From the NCBI GenBank assembly GCA_026545225.1, contig CM048848.1, forward strand, positions 23,972,806 through 24,036,805: a stretch of DNA of 64,000 nucleotides, given 5' to 3'. Below the pieces are notes generated by a model. The model searched no databases. It was not told where the DNA came from and was given only the letters and a program-made list of their open reading frames with translations. The position numbers and the translations under genes were made by a program. Numbering within the stretch: the stretch's first letter is position 1; the number at the start of each line of letters is the position of its first letter. This DNA comes from Cornus controversa. Lineage: Eukaryota > Streptophyta > Magnoliopsida > Cornales > Cornaceae. Shown here piece after piece: positions 23,700 through 35,131 of this stretch.

Positions 23700-24720
23700 T
23701 GGCTAAGGCATGACTAACCGAACGCCAGAAGTGTACAAAAAAGCCTCGGCATGACTAGCCGAGCACTACAAACAAATGGCTAAGGCATGGCCAACCAAAC
23801 ACCAGAAGTGTACAAAAAATCCTCGGCATGTCTATCCGAACACTACAAACAAATGGCTAAGGCATGGCCAGCTGAACGCCAGAAGTGTACAAAAAAGCCT
23901 CAGCATGACTATCCGAGCACTAGAAACAAATAGCTAAGGCATGGCCAGCCGAACGCCAAAAGTGTACAAAAAAGCCTCGGCATGACTAGCCGAGCATTAC
24001 AAACAAATGGCTCAGGCATCGCCAGCCGAACGTCAGAAGTGTACAAAAAAGCCTCGGCATGACTAGCCGAGCATTACAAACAAATGGCTAAGGCATGGCC
24101 AACCGAACGCCAGAAGTGTACAAAAAAGCCTCGGCATGACTAGCCGAGCACTACAAACAAATGTCTAAGGCATGGCCAGCCGAATGCCAGAAGTGTACAA
24201 AAAAGCCTCAGCATGACTAGCCGAACACTACAAACAAATGGCTAAGGCATGGCCAGCCGAATGCCAGAAGTGTACAAAAAAGCCTCAGCATGACTAGCCG
24301 AACACTACAAACAAATGGCTAAGGCATGACCAGCCGAACGCCAAAAGTGTACAAAAAAGCACTACAAACAAATGGCTAAGGCATGGCCAGCCGAACTCTA
24401 GAAGTGGACAAAAAAGCCTCAGCATGACTAGCCAAGCACTTCAAACAAATGGCTAAGGCATGACCAGCCGAATGCCAAAAGTGTACAAAAAAGCCTCGGC
24501 ATGACTAGCCGAGCACTTTAAACAAATGGCTAAGGCATGACCAGCCGAACGTCAGAAATGTACAAAAAAGTCTCGGCATGACTAGTCGAGCACTACAAAC
24601 AAATGGCTATGGCATGACCAGCCGAATGCCAAAAATGTACAAGAAAGCCTCGGCATAATTCACCGAGAATTACGAACAAATAGTTAAGGCATGGCAAGCC
24701 AAATGCTATTTTGTGAAGAA
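23700..24720 (+). repeat. 77-bp tandem array, about 13 units
   Basis: Unit starts (GGCTAAGGC or variants) at 23701, 23778, 23855, 23932, 24009, 24086, 24163, 24240, 24317, 24374 (one unit shortened by 20 bp), 24451, 24528, 24605 and 24682. Each unit contains the hairpin CTCGGC-ATGACTA-GCCGAG and a weaker GGCT...AGCC pair. The array lies in the 3' untranslated part of E3, the usual place for satellite-like arrays in Tat elements. Confidence 0.95.
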
Positions 24721-25327
24721 ATTTTGACTAAAGCATTACTAGCCAATGCCATCCTAGCGCCAAAAAGAAATAAGGCCTTAAAAGTTGAACGGCCCTAAAA
24801 GCCAAACGAATAAACAAGATGCCGATCACCAAAAAATAGCAAAGGCCTTAAGAACCAAACGACTCCAATAGTTAAATGATAAATTGGATAAAGCATGACC
24901 AGCCAAACCCCAATAGAAAGTGGTAACAAGCCAAAAGGGGCTGATCTCCAATAAAATGACAATGGGGGCTGACCTCCAATAAAGAGGCATGACCAGCCGA
25001 GCGCCAAATATGAATAAAATGGCAAAGGTATAAAAAAGTAACAACATACCAAATGGAACTGATAGCTAGTAGCACAGGGGGCTGATCACCAACAAAATGA
25101 TTGAGTGACAAAGGGCCAACAAAGTTGAATGAAAAAAAAATAAAAGAGGCAAGTGGCATTATAAGTGTCAAACGAAACCTGTGGTCTAAAGAACCAAACG
25201 ACAAAAAAGGGCTAAGACATGGTTAGCCGAAAGCGCTCATGTCTCCATAATGATTAGAAGTGTGAATTTGTATAAATTCCCTCCAGTTGAGATTGATACG
25301 TCCAACTAAAGGAAATTGGGGGCTGAG
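24721..25327 (+). other. E3 3' untranslated region and polypurine tract
   Basis: Degenerate words from the 77-bp unit (CATGACCAGCC) continue to ~25000. No ORF with support. The purine tract lies at ~25310-25327. Confidence 0.6.
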
Positions 25328-25874
25328 TGTGGGGGAAGAAAATTCCCACCAATAGGAAAAAGACACCTGAGCATAAGAAAAGTCAACATAGTCCACATGG
25401 CATGATCTGGGTAAGTGCTGAGAAAGATATGTGGCAGTAATTGTGCTAACATAGACATCACATGTAGCAGCTACAGCCAACAGGTCAAAGAGGGATCATC
25501 AAATCAGGTTCAAATTAGGAAAGATTAGATTATTTCCTTGAGAGAAGGAATTGATACAAATCAGCCTCAAATCAAGGGAGAATCACGAGATAATCGGCAC
25601 CAAATCAGCACTAAAATGGCCTACTCCTCGTATAAATATGTATAAAAAAATCCTGTAAAAATAGAGGAGGCCATGGCGAGGCCAGAGAGATTTTGAGTGC
25701 AATCCTTGTAATGTCTCATGAAATAAAAAATAAAGTCTTCTTTCATCCATGGACATAGGCTGAATTGTGCCGAACCATGTAAATCCTATTTGTCTACTTT
25801 AATTTCTGTAATTATTGAGTGTTATTTGCTTATTAATTGCTTGATTTTATATTGGGCAATTTTTAGCACCTACA
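25328..25874 (+). repeat. E3 3' LTR, 547 bp
   Basis: Counterpart of 19397-19887, TATA box TATAAATAT at 25631-25639, ends CCTACA. Confidence 0.92.
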
Positions 25875-26121
25875 CCTTTCTTAACCATGTAGCTCATCAA
25901 GTTGGAGATGCTAGACCCTCGCTTAAATCTTGACTATTTTGAAGAGGAACTTGTTTTTGTTGGCGAAAAAGACATACTGAAGAATTTCATGGAAGATATG
26001 CCGACTGCAGTGTCTGTCTGGTACCAGACGTCTGTGTCAGAGCTGAATGTATTTTGGAGTAAGCCGACGACTGTCTCTCCTTTCAGTAAGCAATCGATTT
26101 CTCTATCTTTGTCTGCCATGT

Positions 26122-26316
26122 AAACCATGCTTTTGCAGAGATATAACTCAATCCAACTTCACGCAATACTCCTTAATGCCTGTTGCATGCCTTTTTGGGT
26201 TAACCGGTTCTTTCGCGATTCGCTTGCAAAGAACTTACTCTTTAAAAAATGATTTCGTACTAGAGTATTTCCTGAGTTCTAAAGACACATATGAGGAAAA
26301 CCCAAGTAACTTCTAG
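26122..26316 (+). pseudogene. NIN-like protein fragment, GAF-like domain
   Basis: The frame reading KPCFCRDITQSNFTQYSLMP, then FGLTGSFAIRLQRTYS and DFVLEYFLSSKDTYEENP follows the conserved part of the N-terminal GAF-like domain of NIN-like proteins (NLPs), nuclear regulators of nitrate response and nodulation. In that family the order is GAF-like, RWP-RK, PB1. The upstream ORF (25902-26123) is not recognised. Downstream, ~26430-26680 reads as Ser/Pro/Gln-rich linker with a stop. There is no usable start or continuous gene, so this is a relic. Assignment rests on remembered family motifs. Confidence 0.65.
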
Positions 26317-27260
26317 TGTTCACTATTAGAAACAATGAAATAACATTTCCCAACCTCTAGACAACAACTCGGGAAGGAATTATCAATTGAATTTATTGAA
26401 GCTCCCATGAATCAATAACTTACTTCTTCTCCATGCCACAGTCCTAGATCTCCATCAATATCTGAAGAGACGATGCAGCCACCTTCATCAATAAAGGACA
26501 ACAATGAAAGGAATGTTGTTAATGCAGAGCAAAATAACACTCCTGTTTCTTGTTCAAATGAGGCTCAAATGATTTAGGAGCCTGCTTCTTTTCAATGCCA
26601 AAATACTATATCTTCATCTGTGACTGGAGTCTTACAGGATGGAGAACATAAGATGCCGCCACCTCTGTATATTCAAGTATTTTGAAACAAAATTATATGC
26701 GACTAAGTTATGATTAAAAATCTAAGCTAAATATACGTAGAAGACTAAATTAGTCTGGTTCTTTAATCTATTTTAATCCATTTGTCTATTTTTGTTTATA
26801 AGTTGTTTGGTTCTTAATTGCTTGATGATAAATTAAAGTATTTTTGTAATGTAGTGTTTTTCTGTTGAATAATTAATATATATTAATATATTATATTATT
26901 ATTTTATAGTCATATCCTTGCCATGTCTGTGTCCTATTTTCTTAGAATTTCTTATATCACCGTGCCCGTGTCATGTCATGTCGTACGCGTGTCCCATGAC
27001 CATGTTCATGTCCGTGCTTCCTAGGATATATGAAAACAGAGAAAGAAATAAATAAATTGAGGGAGATAGAGAGAGAGAGAGTTTATCGAAGTGAGAAAAC
27101 ACCAGTCATCGGATGTCGTCGACTCTTGGAAGTTAGATCATCATTGATAGCAGCGTAGTGGGGTTGAGGGCTACCGGTGATGGTGAGGGTTGTGGTGAGG
27201 AGTGATGAATCGTGAGGATGAGAGGATATGAGGAGATGCAGTGGGGGTAGGAAGGGAACC
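26317..27260 (+). other. Intervening sequence in NLP relic
   Basis: AT-rich, with a possible linker-exon remnant at ~26430-26680 (PSISEETMQPPSSIKDNNER) and a (GA)n tract at ~27065-27085. No RWP-RK coding sequence found here. Confidence 0.4.
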
Positions 27261-27510
27261 CTAAACAGATTTAAGTATATACATGGAGCATCTATTGCAA
27301 TTTTTTGGGAAGGGCAAGGGGATTAAATTATTTCTGTAATTAAATTGCATGATCGGGGCTGGGCGGGGCAAGGCGGGTTTAACTACATATCCACCCCGGC
27401 CCCGAACCCAATTTGGGTTACTATAATTAATACCATATCCACCCCTACCCCTAAGTGGGACATACCATCCACGTCCCATTAAGGTAGGAACAGGAAAAAT
27501 TGCCACCCAT
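27261..27510. repeat. GC-rich fold-back type repeat
   Basis: GGGCGGGGC/GCCCCG blocks around 27350-27420 inside AT-rich DNA, ending AAAAATTGCCACCCATAG. Similar in style to the larger island at 47493-48066; probably remnants of one miniature transposon family. Confidence 0.45.
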
Positions 27511-27516
27511 AGTTAG

Positions 27517-27690
27517 ATGTTTGGAACTTATAAGATCAAATATGTAAACAATGAAGGCAATTGGATTTTAATAGCTCGTGATGAAGACTTGCATCATTGT
27601 ATAAGTGGTACAAGATTGTCAAAGATTAATACAATAAAAATGTTTGTTGAGCCACTTAGCAATGGATCACCTTTTAGTCCGGCTAATGAC
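27517..27690 (+). pseudogene. NLP PB1-domain fragment A
   Basis: GTYKIKYVNNEGNWILIARD followed by EDLHHCISGTRL is the second half of the PB1 interaction domain of NIN-like proteins, including the acidic OPCA-type loop. The N-terminal half with the basic lysine is missing, replaced by the GC-rich repeat. Not functional alone. Confidence 0.65.
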
Positions 27691-27723
27691 ACCATGCTAA
27701 TGCCAAAATTATGCTTTACATTT

Positions 27724-27838
27724 TCTTTTTCTCTAGTTGGAGACTCACACTTTTTTTTCCCATACCAGAGCTCAAACCCCTTCCCTCTTCGAGGATGGAG
27801 AGATTATACCATTGGGCTACAAGCCCTTTGGTAATTTA
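27724..27838 (-). repeat. SINE-like tRNA-derived element
   Basis: Reverse strand shows an A box-like TAGCCCAATGGTA and a B box-like GGTTTGAGCTC, spaced ~45 bp, as in tRNA-derived plant SINEs. No target duplication established. Confidence 0.5.
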
Positions 27839-28314
27839 TGCTTTACATTAAGTTGGCCAATTTTAAGGTTTCAAATAATCTTTTCACAATTAAACTATTA
27901 CTTTCACATATGCATCTGTTCTTATGTTAAGATAATGTTTGGATTACTGTTGCTTCAAAACGGCCAAAATATGATTTTTCTAAACACTACTATGATCGAA
28001 ACACACACACAAAAAAATGCACTTCAAATTTTTTACAACATTTAACTTCTTAATTGTTATTCTGCAAAAATTAAGTCACAGCCTAGGTTTTCTTAAAAAT
28101 TATTTAAAATGTCAGAGGTTTATTAAAGCTAATAAAAATGCAATTCCTCAAGTTTTCATAGAAGTTAACAAAGCATTGGAATTCTTAAATTTTAATATCA
28201 TAAAATCATAAAAGGCTTTCCTAAAAAAATGAACTATAAAAAACATCATAAATTTTACGACTAAGCTACTCAGAAGTGCCTACAAAATAATTTCTCAAGT
28301 TTTCTTAAATCAAT

Positions 28315-29635
28315 GAATTTTAAGTTCTTCAAATAAAAATTAGTTAAAAGTCATACCATTCACTTTAAAGATGCTCAGACCCTAAAATTCACAAAATTTT
28401 AGATTCAATTCTCTTGAGAAATAATATTTGAAGATTATTAAAATTCACAAAATTTTAGATTCAATTCTCTTGAGAAATAATATTTGAAGATTGTTAAAAT
28501 TCACAAACCCCGGATCACATAAAATTGTTTAAAAATCACAAAAATTAGGTTTAAATGAAATAAACCCTAGAATTCGGAAATTTTAAGTCTAACTTCTTAA
28601 GAATCATTGTAAATTTTAGGTCTAGGCTTCTTAAGAATAGTGGAGAAGTAACCTTTTGCTAATTTTCTTAAATGCAATAAATATTTGAATTCATAAATTA
28701 TAAGCCTTAGATTAAAAGCAAAAACAAAAAACAAAAAAACAACAACAACTTGAACATTCTCTCATAAAGTTAGGTTCAAGCAACTTTGTTTGATAGAACA
28801 AAATTCAAATTTTATCCAAGTCTATTTGTAATAAAACCCTAGTTTCCTTACAATCTACAAAGTAAACTTTCCAAATCATAATAATTTAAAACTTAATAAA
28901 CTTCTAAGTCAAAGAAGTCTCATATTAACAATTAACATAATTTGATTCATTTATCTATTACTTAAATTATCCCTACCAATGTTGTAATCTAATGGTATTT
29001 ACTCACCTTCCAAAGCAAAATGTTGAAAGTTCAAGTCCGCAAAGGTCGTGTGCTATTTGCACAAAAAAAAGAAAAGAAAATCCCTCTTGGGCTAAAAATC
29101 TTAGTATAATCCAACTCATAAGTAATTAATTTTTAAGTATGTTACACATTATTCAACTAATATGCTTATGATCCAACTTAATCAATCAAACTTAAGTTAT
29201 TAGGTATGCAACCTTAGGTCCATGAACTATCAAGAACCTACGTTAATCTATGAACCTAATGTGATTCAATTTAAACAACTGATTCATAAATTCTATGATT
29301 AACACACATTCTAACCAAGTATCTTAACACACACATGGCATACTGACTTAGGGTCGAAAAATCTACTGGAACCCTCATGGCTAGACATAAAATAATTTTG
29401 GTGGACAAATTTTCACAATTATAAATAACACAAATAGGAAATTAGAATAACAAAAAGGGTTAGCGGGGGAACACCCTCACTAGGATATGTGGCTCTGCCA
29501 CAGGTATCAAGAATATTCATTTTTTTTTTTTTTGTATTCGAGAAAAATAGGTGGCTGTGATTCTCATGTTAGAAACAATTCATGATTTACCACTAAAAGT
29601 ACCCATATTAATACCATAACATTATTCATTCCTCC
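28315..29635. repeat. Dispersed repeat R, copy 2
   Basis: Parallels 17936-19345 of copy 1, including the last part (GGTGGCTGTGATTCTCATGT) that copy 3 lacks. It has a local 60-bp tandem duplication at ~28390-28500 and SINE-like boxes at ~28990-29045. It lies between NLP fragments, as copy 1 lies upstream of one. Confidence 0.8.
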
Positions 29636-29742
29636 TAAGAAATCATCTTTGTCCTTTAGTCAACAGAAAATGTTCCATTATTTTTTTACGAGAGAACGTA
29701 CAAACAAGACACTAAGCTCTTTTTTGATATTATACAAGAATA

Positions 29743-30107
29743 TGTTCTACGATTAAGGATAAATGCAGAGAGAATGGAATCTTTCGCTGGCCACAGGGCA
29801 AGAGAAATAAGATCAACCGACTCTCCCTCTAGACGAGACCCTCCATGTGGCTAAGAAATTCGTGGCTACTGTTCCTCAGAAGACTCCACCTGTAACACCA
29901 CTAACACCACCACAAGCAAGGACAATAACTATAAAGGCAACATGTGGAGATGATGTGTTAAAATTTCAACTACCTTGTTCATCAACAATGGTGGAGTTGG
30001 AAGAGGAAGTCTCCAAGAGGCTCAAGTATGTTGGAACTTATAAGGTCAAATATACAGATAATGATGGAGAATTGTATCAGTGCTTCCAATTCATTGGGCA
30101 TGAATAG
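29743..30107 (+). pseudogene. NLP relic B: RWP-RK and PB1 domains
   Basis: 29743-29829 reads CSTIKDKCRENGIFRWPQGK then RNKINRLSL, the DNA-binding RWP-RK helix of NIN-like proteins with the RWP core kept and the following RK altered. After TAG 29830 and a change of frame, the ORF from 29847 has a Thr/Pro-rich linker and a PB1 start: TITIKATCGDDVLKFQLPCS, then VSKRLKYVGTYKVKYTDNDG. PB1 is truncated at ~30107. Close spacing of RWP-RK and PB1 is unlike real NLPs, so the linker between them is largely deleted. Confidence 0.72.
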
Positions 30108-30811
30108 AGTTGAAATGTTCATTGTGACAATTACCAAAACATTGTGTAGGCACCATGTCTAACATGTAAGTTTTGATATAATTTTTTTTTTTTTTTTTTG
30201 AAAGGCAAAGCAAATTTTATAATAGATGAAGCATAAATACATTATAGTGGGCTTAATAGAAATAAACCCAAGAGAATTGGCAGTCATAGTTGACAAGCCC
30301 AAAAGAAAGCATTTAACCTATCAAGGACCATGAGGACCAAGCCCAAATCAGTAACCCATATCAAAGATAACAGAACCTATCTCAAAGAGGTGACTGTTGT
30401 TCTGGGACAGAAAACAGAGCACCATTCATCTCCTCTGTTTGTGCAGGATCATTGAGTTTTAAGCATGTCGTAGGCAAATCCCACTCCAACATAATACGAT
30501 TCATCTCATCACTATATTTCCACTTGGTAGAAAGTAATTTCAAAGTTTGCAAACATTTCAGATTCTAAATTAATTTTCTCATTCGATGGAGTTGCACTTC
30601 CATTAATTTTCTATTTTAGTTTTGGGCAACCATCAGAACACAGAAACAACGTGTTTTCTTGTAACTTCAGACCAACCTTTTGAATATAGATCCACTTCAG
30701 ACGTACTTCTTAAGTATAGAAAGCACCGATTGGAATATAGAAATCCTGGATGGGGTGAATGAGGAAGAATGACCCGGTGTTCTAGTGAAAATGGCACGTC
30801 CTTACTCCAAA
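30108..30811 (+). other. Sequence between NLP fragments
   Basis: Poly-T at 30182-30199 followed by GAAAGGCAAAGCAAATTTTA, the look of a reverse-strand retroposon tail. No ORF. Confidence 0.35.
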
Positions 30812-30900
30812 TGTAAGATCAAATACGACGGCGGTTGGATTTTAATAGCCGATGAGAAGTTACATCATTCTGCGAGTGCTTCGATGAGGGGTTACATCAT
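30812..30900 (+). pseudogene. NLP PB1-domain fragment C
   Basis: CKIKYDGGWILIADEKLHHS resembles the same PB1 segment as fragment A at both DNA and protein level. A third degraded copy within 3.5 kb points to repeated local duplication of an NLP gene. Confidence 0.5.
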
Positions 30901-31168
30901 CATGCTTTACATTCTCAATTGAAATCTTCCTCCAACCATTTCAATCATATGGTTAACAAACAAGTACCTGATTGTTTGACCTCTGCAGTGACATGTAATG
31001 ACAGTGAGTTGTTCCTAGATGATATTCAAATAAAAGAACAGAATCCTTGGATAGTTAATCAATAAGGTTTAGCAATAATAACATCATTCCTGAAGTTGCT
31101 TTGGTTGTATATCACTCTTTTTGCCAAAGAGGATGTCTTGCATTATGGCACCAAAATATGATGTCCAA

Positions 31169-31175
31169 CCCCCCC

Positions 31176-31206
<31 letters not shown>

Positions 31207-31221
31207 AAACACACACACACA
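31169..31221. repeat. Homopolymer C28 - A13 - (CA)n
   Basis: An uninterrupted run of about 28 C is followed by about 13 A and a short CA repeat. The reverse strand would be a strong G-quadruplex former. Length may be affected by sequencing error. Confidence 0.85.
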
Positions 31222-31950
31222 CAAATTAAAAACCTTATTTACGACCCCTCAAAAATAGTGATTTTGTAAAAGAACCAAATTGTGGTCCCTGAAACTCATT
31301 GAAAATTTCAATTGGCCCCACCAAAATTTTCCATAACACTTATTTATTAGCCTTAAAAATAATGAGTTTAAAAATAAACAAAACTAATGTCCCCTCAAAA
31401 GTCATAGAAAATTTCAACTTGAACCTTTTTAGCCTTATTTTCCAAAGTCTAGATCTTCTTACACAAAAAAAGCAAGTCCTTGCTACAATATATTAGTATT
31501 TCATTCACATTAGCATGCACACATGCAATATCCATTATATGAATTCAAGAGAGACCGGAAAGGAAGGAAAACTAAAATGTTATAGAACTAAGAAAACAAG
31601 AATGCCAACAACAATGATATCGGAAATGCTAATATTTTCAGTTGTCACTAGTTAAATGGCAAATTCTAAATCTACTCTTCGCATAAGTTACTAAAACTTT
31701 CTCTATTTTCTTCTTGATAAATTGTTTTTCTTAAAGCTTATAAAATTTTTGTTTAGTTAAATGGTACATCTTTTTCTTAATCTTTTTTCTTTCTTTTTTT
31801 GGTAACTATCTTTTCTAAAATATTTTATCAAGGTCATGATATATGTTTCCCAAATTTGGAATCAAAGTACTCAAAAAATGAAATTTGAAAACATTGAGAA
31901 AGTACAAATGTAAGATCAAAACATTGAAGGTGACATTCAATTACAGCCAT
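31222..31950. other. AT-rich sequence left of the CACTA element
   Basis: No gene seen. The last ~50 bp (TGTAAGATCAAAACATTGAAGG) weakly resemble the NLP PB1 fragments. Confidence 0.35.
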
Positions 31951-32225
31951 CACTACAAGAAAAATCATTTTTAACGACGGGCAAAAATGCTTTCCACGAC
32001 GGGCTTCGTCCGTCGTAATATCGCCTGTCGTAATTGATAATTAACTTTCTACGACGATCTTAATGCCAGTCATAGAACGACAACTTTTCATGATGTGCTA
32101 CGCCCGTCGTAAAAAGTCCACTTTCCACCACGGGCCATGACCATCGTAGAAAGTTCACTTTCTACGACGGTTAAGGCCCGTCATGGAAAGTGGATTTTCT
32201 GTGATGGGCAAGGTCCCTAATAAAA
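31951..32225. repeat. CACTA left terminal and subterminal repeats
   Basis: ACGACGGGC and its reverse complement GCCCGTCGT recur about ten times (for example near 31974, 31997, 32012, 32101, 32163) alternating with CACTTTCTACG or CACTTTCCAC. Such arrays bind the TNPA-type protein in En/Spm elements. Confidence 0.85.
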
Positions 32226-33504
32226 AGTAAATTTGTTTTAAAAAAAAAAATTTGAATACTTTCTATTGTCCCAAAACCTGTACAACAACCAAACACAACC
32301 AAAACTCCATCCAAATCCATATATATCCTCACCAAGCCTTGTATAAACAACATGATGTAAATAAAAAAAAGTTAAAAGCATGGAAAATGGTAAATTTGAA
32401 TCTAAAGCTCACCAATCACAAAAAATAAATCCCAATCCATTTTTATATTCATTAAAGAGTTCAAAAGTGCAAGTTCCATCACTATTATTATCATAGCTAT
32501 ACAAGAGAAAAGTTTCAGTCCTAACACAATCAATACATTTCCCACCAAGCTCAAACTACAATTTCAGAACTAATAGCAGCTTAATCATGTGATGAACCCT
32601 CATGAGAGACCAGATTCCAGAAAGCATCAAAATGGCAGAGAAGAATTGTGGGCGAGTATCTGTTACAAAGTTGATTTATGAGGAATAAGAAGTGTGAACA
32701 ACCTACAATAAGCATTACAAACGCAAAAAAATCTGAATTATTATTGAAACACGAAACATATGCATGACCAAAATTTACTACTAGATGTCTCCTACAGTTC
32801 TACCTGTTAGGTGGTTGTCTACCACCTCAACTTGATCATGGATGAATTAGAACCATGCTAGAGTATTATGTATTTTTTATTTTTGCCTGGTTTCACTTTT
32901 GAGAGTATAAAGATTGAAAGATTGGATATGTCAAATTACTTGCTGTTGATCATTCTAGAACATATCCTATTGGGGAAACTAAAGGAGGATGGGCTCAAAT
33001 ATTTTCTCCATTACATGTCTTCTATTCATGTTCCATAGTATTGACTACCATTTATAATCAACAATGCTCATGCATTTCAACTTAAAGAACAGCAGAATAA
33101 GAGGAGAATATAAAATGACAAATGATCACCAATATAGAAGTATAGAACCAAGATGAAGTTGAATCATTTATAATTAAAAAATGGATGAAGTGAGAGGATG
33201 AGATGCAAGATGGGTTAACTACTTGTCGAGTGCCAACATATCAGGATAATTTCAAAATATTAAAGAAGCGAAATGAAAAAAAAATTCTTTAAAAATAATT
33301 TTTTCAAGAAATAATAATCTCGACTTTGCCTATGTTGTTTAGAAGAAAAAATCAATTAAACAAGAAAAAGAAGGGTAGAAAGATCCTATATTCTTCTTCA
33401 ATATTCCTTTTTTTTTGTGGTTTTGTTTAACACTACAGTCTTAGGTTATGCAACAACAACATGCGTGGATCATACTAAGGAGCAACTAAAATCTGCCATA
33501 GTAC
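32226..33504. other. CACTA interior, left part
   Basis: No transposase or other ORF recognised; AT-rich. It may include downstream intron sequence of the PEX6 fragment, since the exon at 33505 ends in a GT donor. Confidence 0.4.
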
Positions 33505-33644
33505 CTGTGAGCCGCACTGAAAGCTTGAGATAGCATAACAGACATTTTTTTCAGAGGATGCCATCAGATTATGACAACTATATTCCACTACATGCAGGCC
33601 CAAATAGCGAGCAACATATTTAACCACAGTCTTCTTCCCACACC
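33505..33644 (-). pseudogene. PEX6: PEX6-like exon with Walker A of the first AAA domain
   Basis: Reverse strand, preceded by acceptor TTTTTGCAG and followed by donor GTAC. Joined to the previous exon it reads ...YGLP-(W)-CGKKT, then VVKYVARYLGLHVVEYSCHN and LMASSEK. This matches the start of the first ATPase domain of plant PEX6, the AAA protein that with PEX1 recycles PEX5 at the peroxisome. The first Gly of the P-loop is Trp here. A one-base shift after SSEK changes frame; in the other frame LSQAFSAAHR continues the family sequence to the splice site. All of the second ATPase domain is absent, so the fragment cannot work. Confidence 0.72.
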
Positions 33645-33964
33645 CTGCAAAAAGTACTGAATCAGTACATAGCAACAATTACACAGTCACATGAATGTAT
33701 AAATATGTGTGTAATAGCAGAATAGAAAAATAAGGCATTTGACTATTTCACTTAGAGGTTATTCAAGTCACCATAATCATTCAAAAACCTTGTCTATGAA
33801 TCCAGCTTTCAGGATATCAAGCCACTGCACGTAACAGTCCCTTCATTTTTTATCAAATCCTTCAATTTTGTGTTGCAAATTATGACTAACAAGAGTCCCT
33901 ACGGCTATAGCGTTGACTCCCTGATCAACAACATTATTAGGAAGCTCTTCAATTTATTTATTTT

Positions 33965-34332
33965 TGATAGAGTATTTGACTCTGACTGTAAAACGAATGA
34001 CGTGGAAGATAAAAACAAAGTGACGTGGACAAAAGTCTATCTTTGACCGGAGTGTCTCTATCTCTAAGAAGGACTGGGAAATTAAAAGAACTAGTCTCCA
34101 ACCACAGTACAACCTCATTTTATCTTTATAAATACAGAGACAGTCCAGATACCAAGGTACACAATTAATACCCTCTGATTTCCTTCATAACTTAAAAAGC
34201 CCTTCTGATTTCTGACTTGATCGTCGAAACGTAGTCGGCTGATACCACACCGGTGCCTTATCGACTACCCTTTGTTAGTCTTTTTTCATAGGTTGGCATT
34301 TGACCAGCTCGGGGTGAATTTCTGTTTCATCA
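33965..34332 (+). repeat. E4 5' LTR, 368 bp
   Basis: TG...CA ends; TATA box TATAAATA at 34127-34134. Followed directly by GCTGCGTCATCTGTGGGAA, a degraded Tat-type primer-binding site (34333-34351). Confidence 0.93.
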
Positions 34333-34406
34333 GCTGCGTCATCTGTGGGAATCCCATACCCACGACCTCATTAACCTAATTGTCCTACATGATTTATTCA
34401 TGAAGC

Positions 34407-35124
34407 ATGATGCACATACGATCTGGATTAGAGACTGCGACCGCACAAGACCCTCCTGCCAGCCAGCTTGCGCAGGACCCTCCTGTTGATCACATTCCCC
34501 CAGTCGGGCAGGACCCACCTGCCGGTCAAAATCTTCCACAAGACCCCCTGGTCGGCCAGGACATTCCTGCTAGCCCCAAAGGTCCTACAGGATAAGATCC
34601 ACCCGCCGCCCCTAGGCTTCCAGGTGGCAACGTACCATTAGCAGAAGGAGTAGTGCAGACCCTTGGTCACAGAGATTTCCCTAGGGAACACCCTGAAGTC
34701 CCAAATGACCTAGAGCGTGTCACAGCGTTGGAATATCAGATGCAAAACTTGTATCAAAGTTTGGTTCAAATATTCTAGCAAAATGCGACAATCCTGCAAC
34801 GCCTCCCTCTTGCAGCACCAGTACCATCACGGAGTCACCTTAGACCTATTGATTCAGAGGGTGACAGTGTGGGATGAAACAACAAAGTCCCAACTGACAA
34901 TACGACCTAGAGTTGAATTAGAGGTGAGACGATTCCCAGTTATCTGGCCCTGCCAAATAAGAATAGAACTCATGGAGATTCGAGGCATCCAGGAGAAATA
35001 ACTTATCATGATATGGAGGTACAGGAACTCAGAGCGAAGGTGGAAAGTATGGCCTAGGCCATGAAAGAAATAGGACTTGCTACAATAAAGGATCTGGTAC
35101 AGCAACCAACCTTCCTTTCTCTGC
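34407..35124 (+). pseudogene. E4 gag N-terminal region
   Basis: Same protein as the ORF that follows, but one base out of frame and with stops (for example 34593). Begins near MMHIRSGLETATAQDPP; repeated QDPP-type blocks give a Pro-rich stretch, followed by a coiled-coil-like part (TALEYQMQNLYQSL). Ends KDLVQQPTFLSLPA, just where Tat gag proteins have the segment before the capsid core. Confidence 0.55.
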
Positions 35125-35131
35125 CGGCATA

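Larger units (their letters stand above)
19397..25874 (+). mobile_element. E3: complete non-coding LTR retrotransposon (Tat-like ends)
   Basis: LTRs 19397-19887 and 25328-25874 begin TGTGGGG and end CCTACA. The flanking 5-bp duplication CCTTT is perfect (19392-19396 and 25875-25879). A primer-binding site resembling the Tat type follows the 5' LTR, and a purine tract (AATTGGGGGCTGAG) precedes the 3' LTR. The 5.4 kb interior has no gag or pol ORF on either strand, so the element must be mobilised by enzymes of another element. It contains a nested TRIM and a 77-bp tandem array. Confidence 0.93.

Noticed and set aside
23700-24720. Centromeric satellite
   Set aside because: The array is short and lies wholly inside a bounded LTR element (E3).
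34407-34595. Separate proline-rich gene
   Set aside because: It is the frame-shifted N-terminal part of E4 gag.
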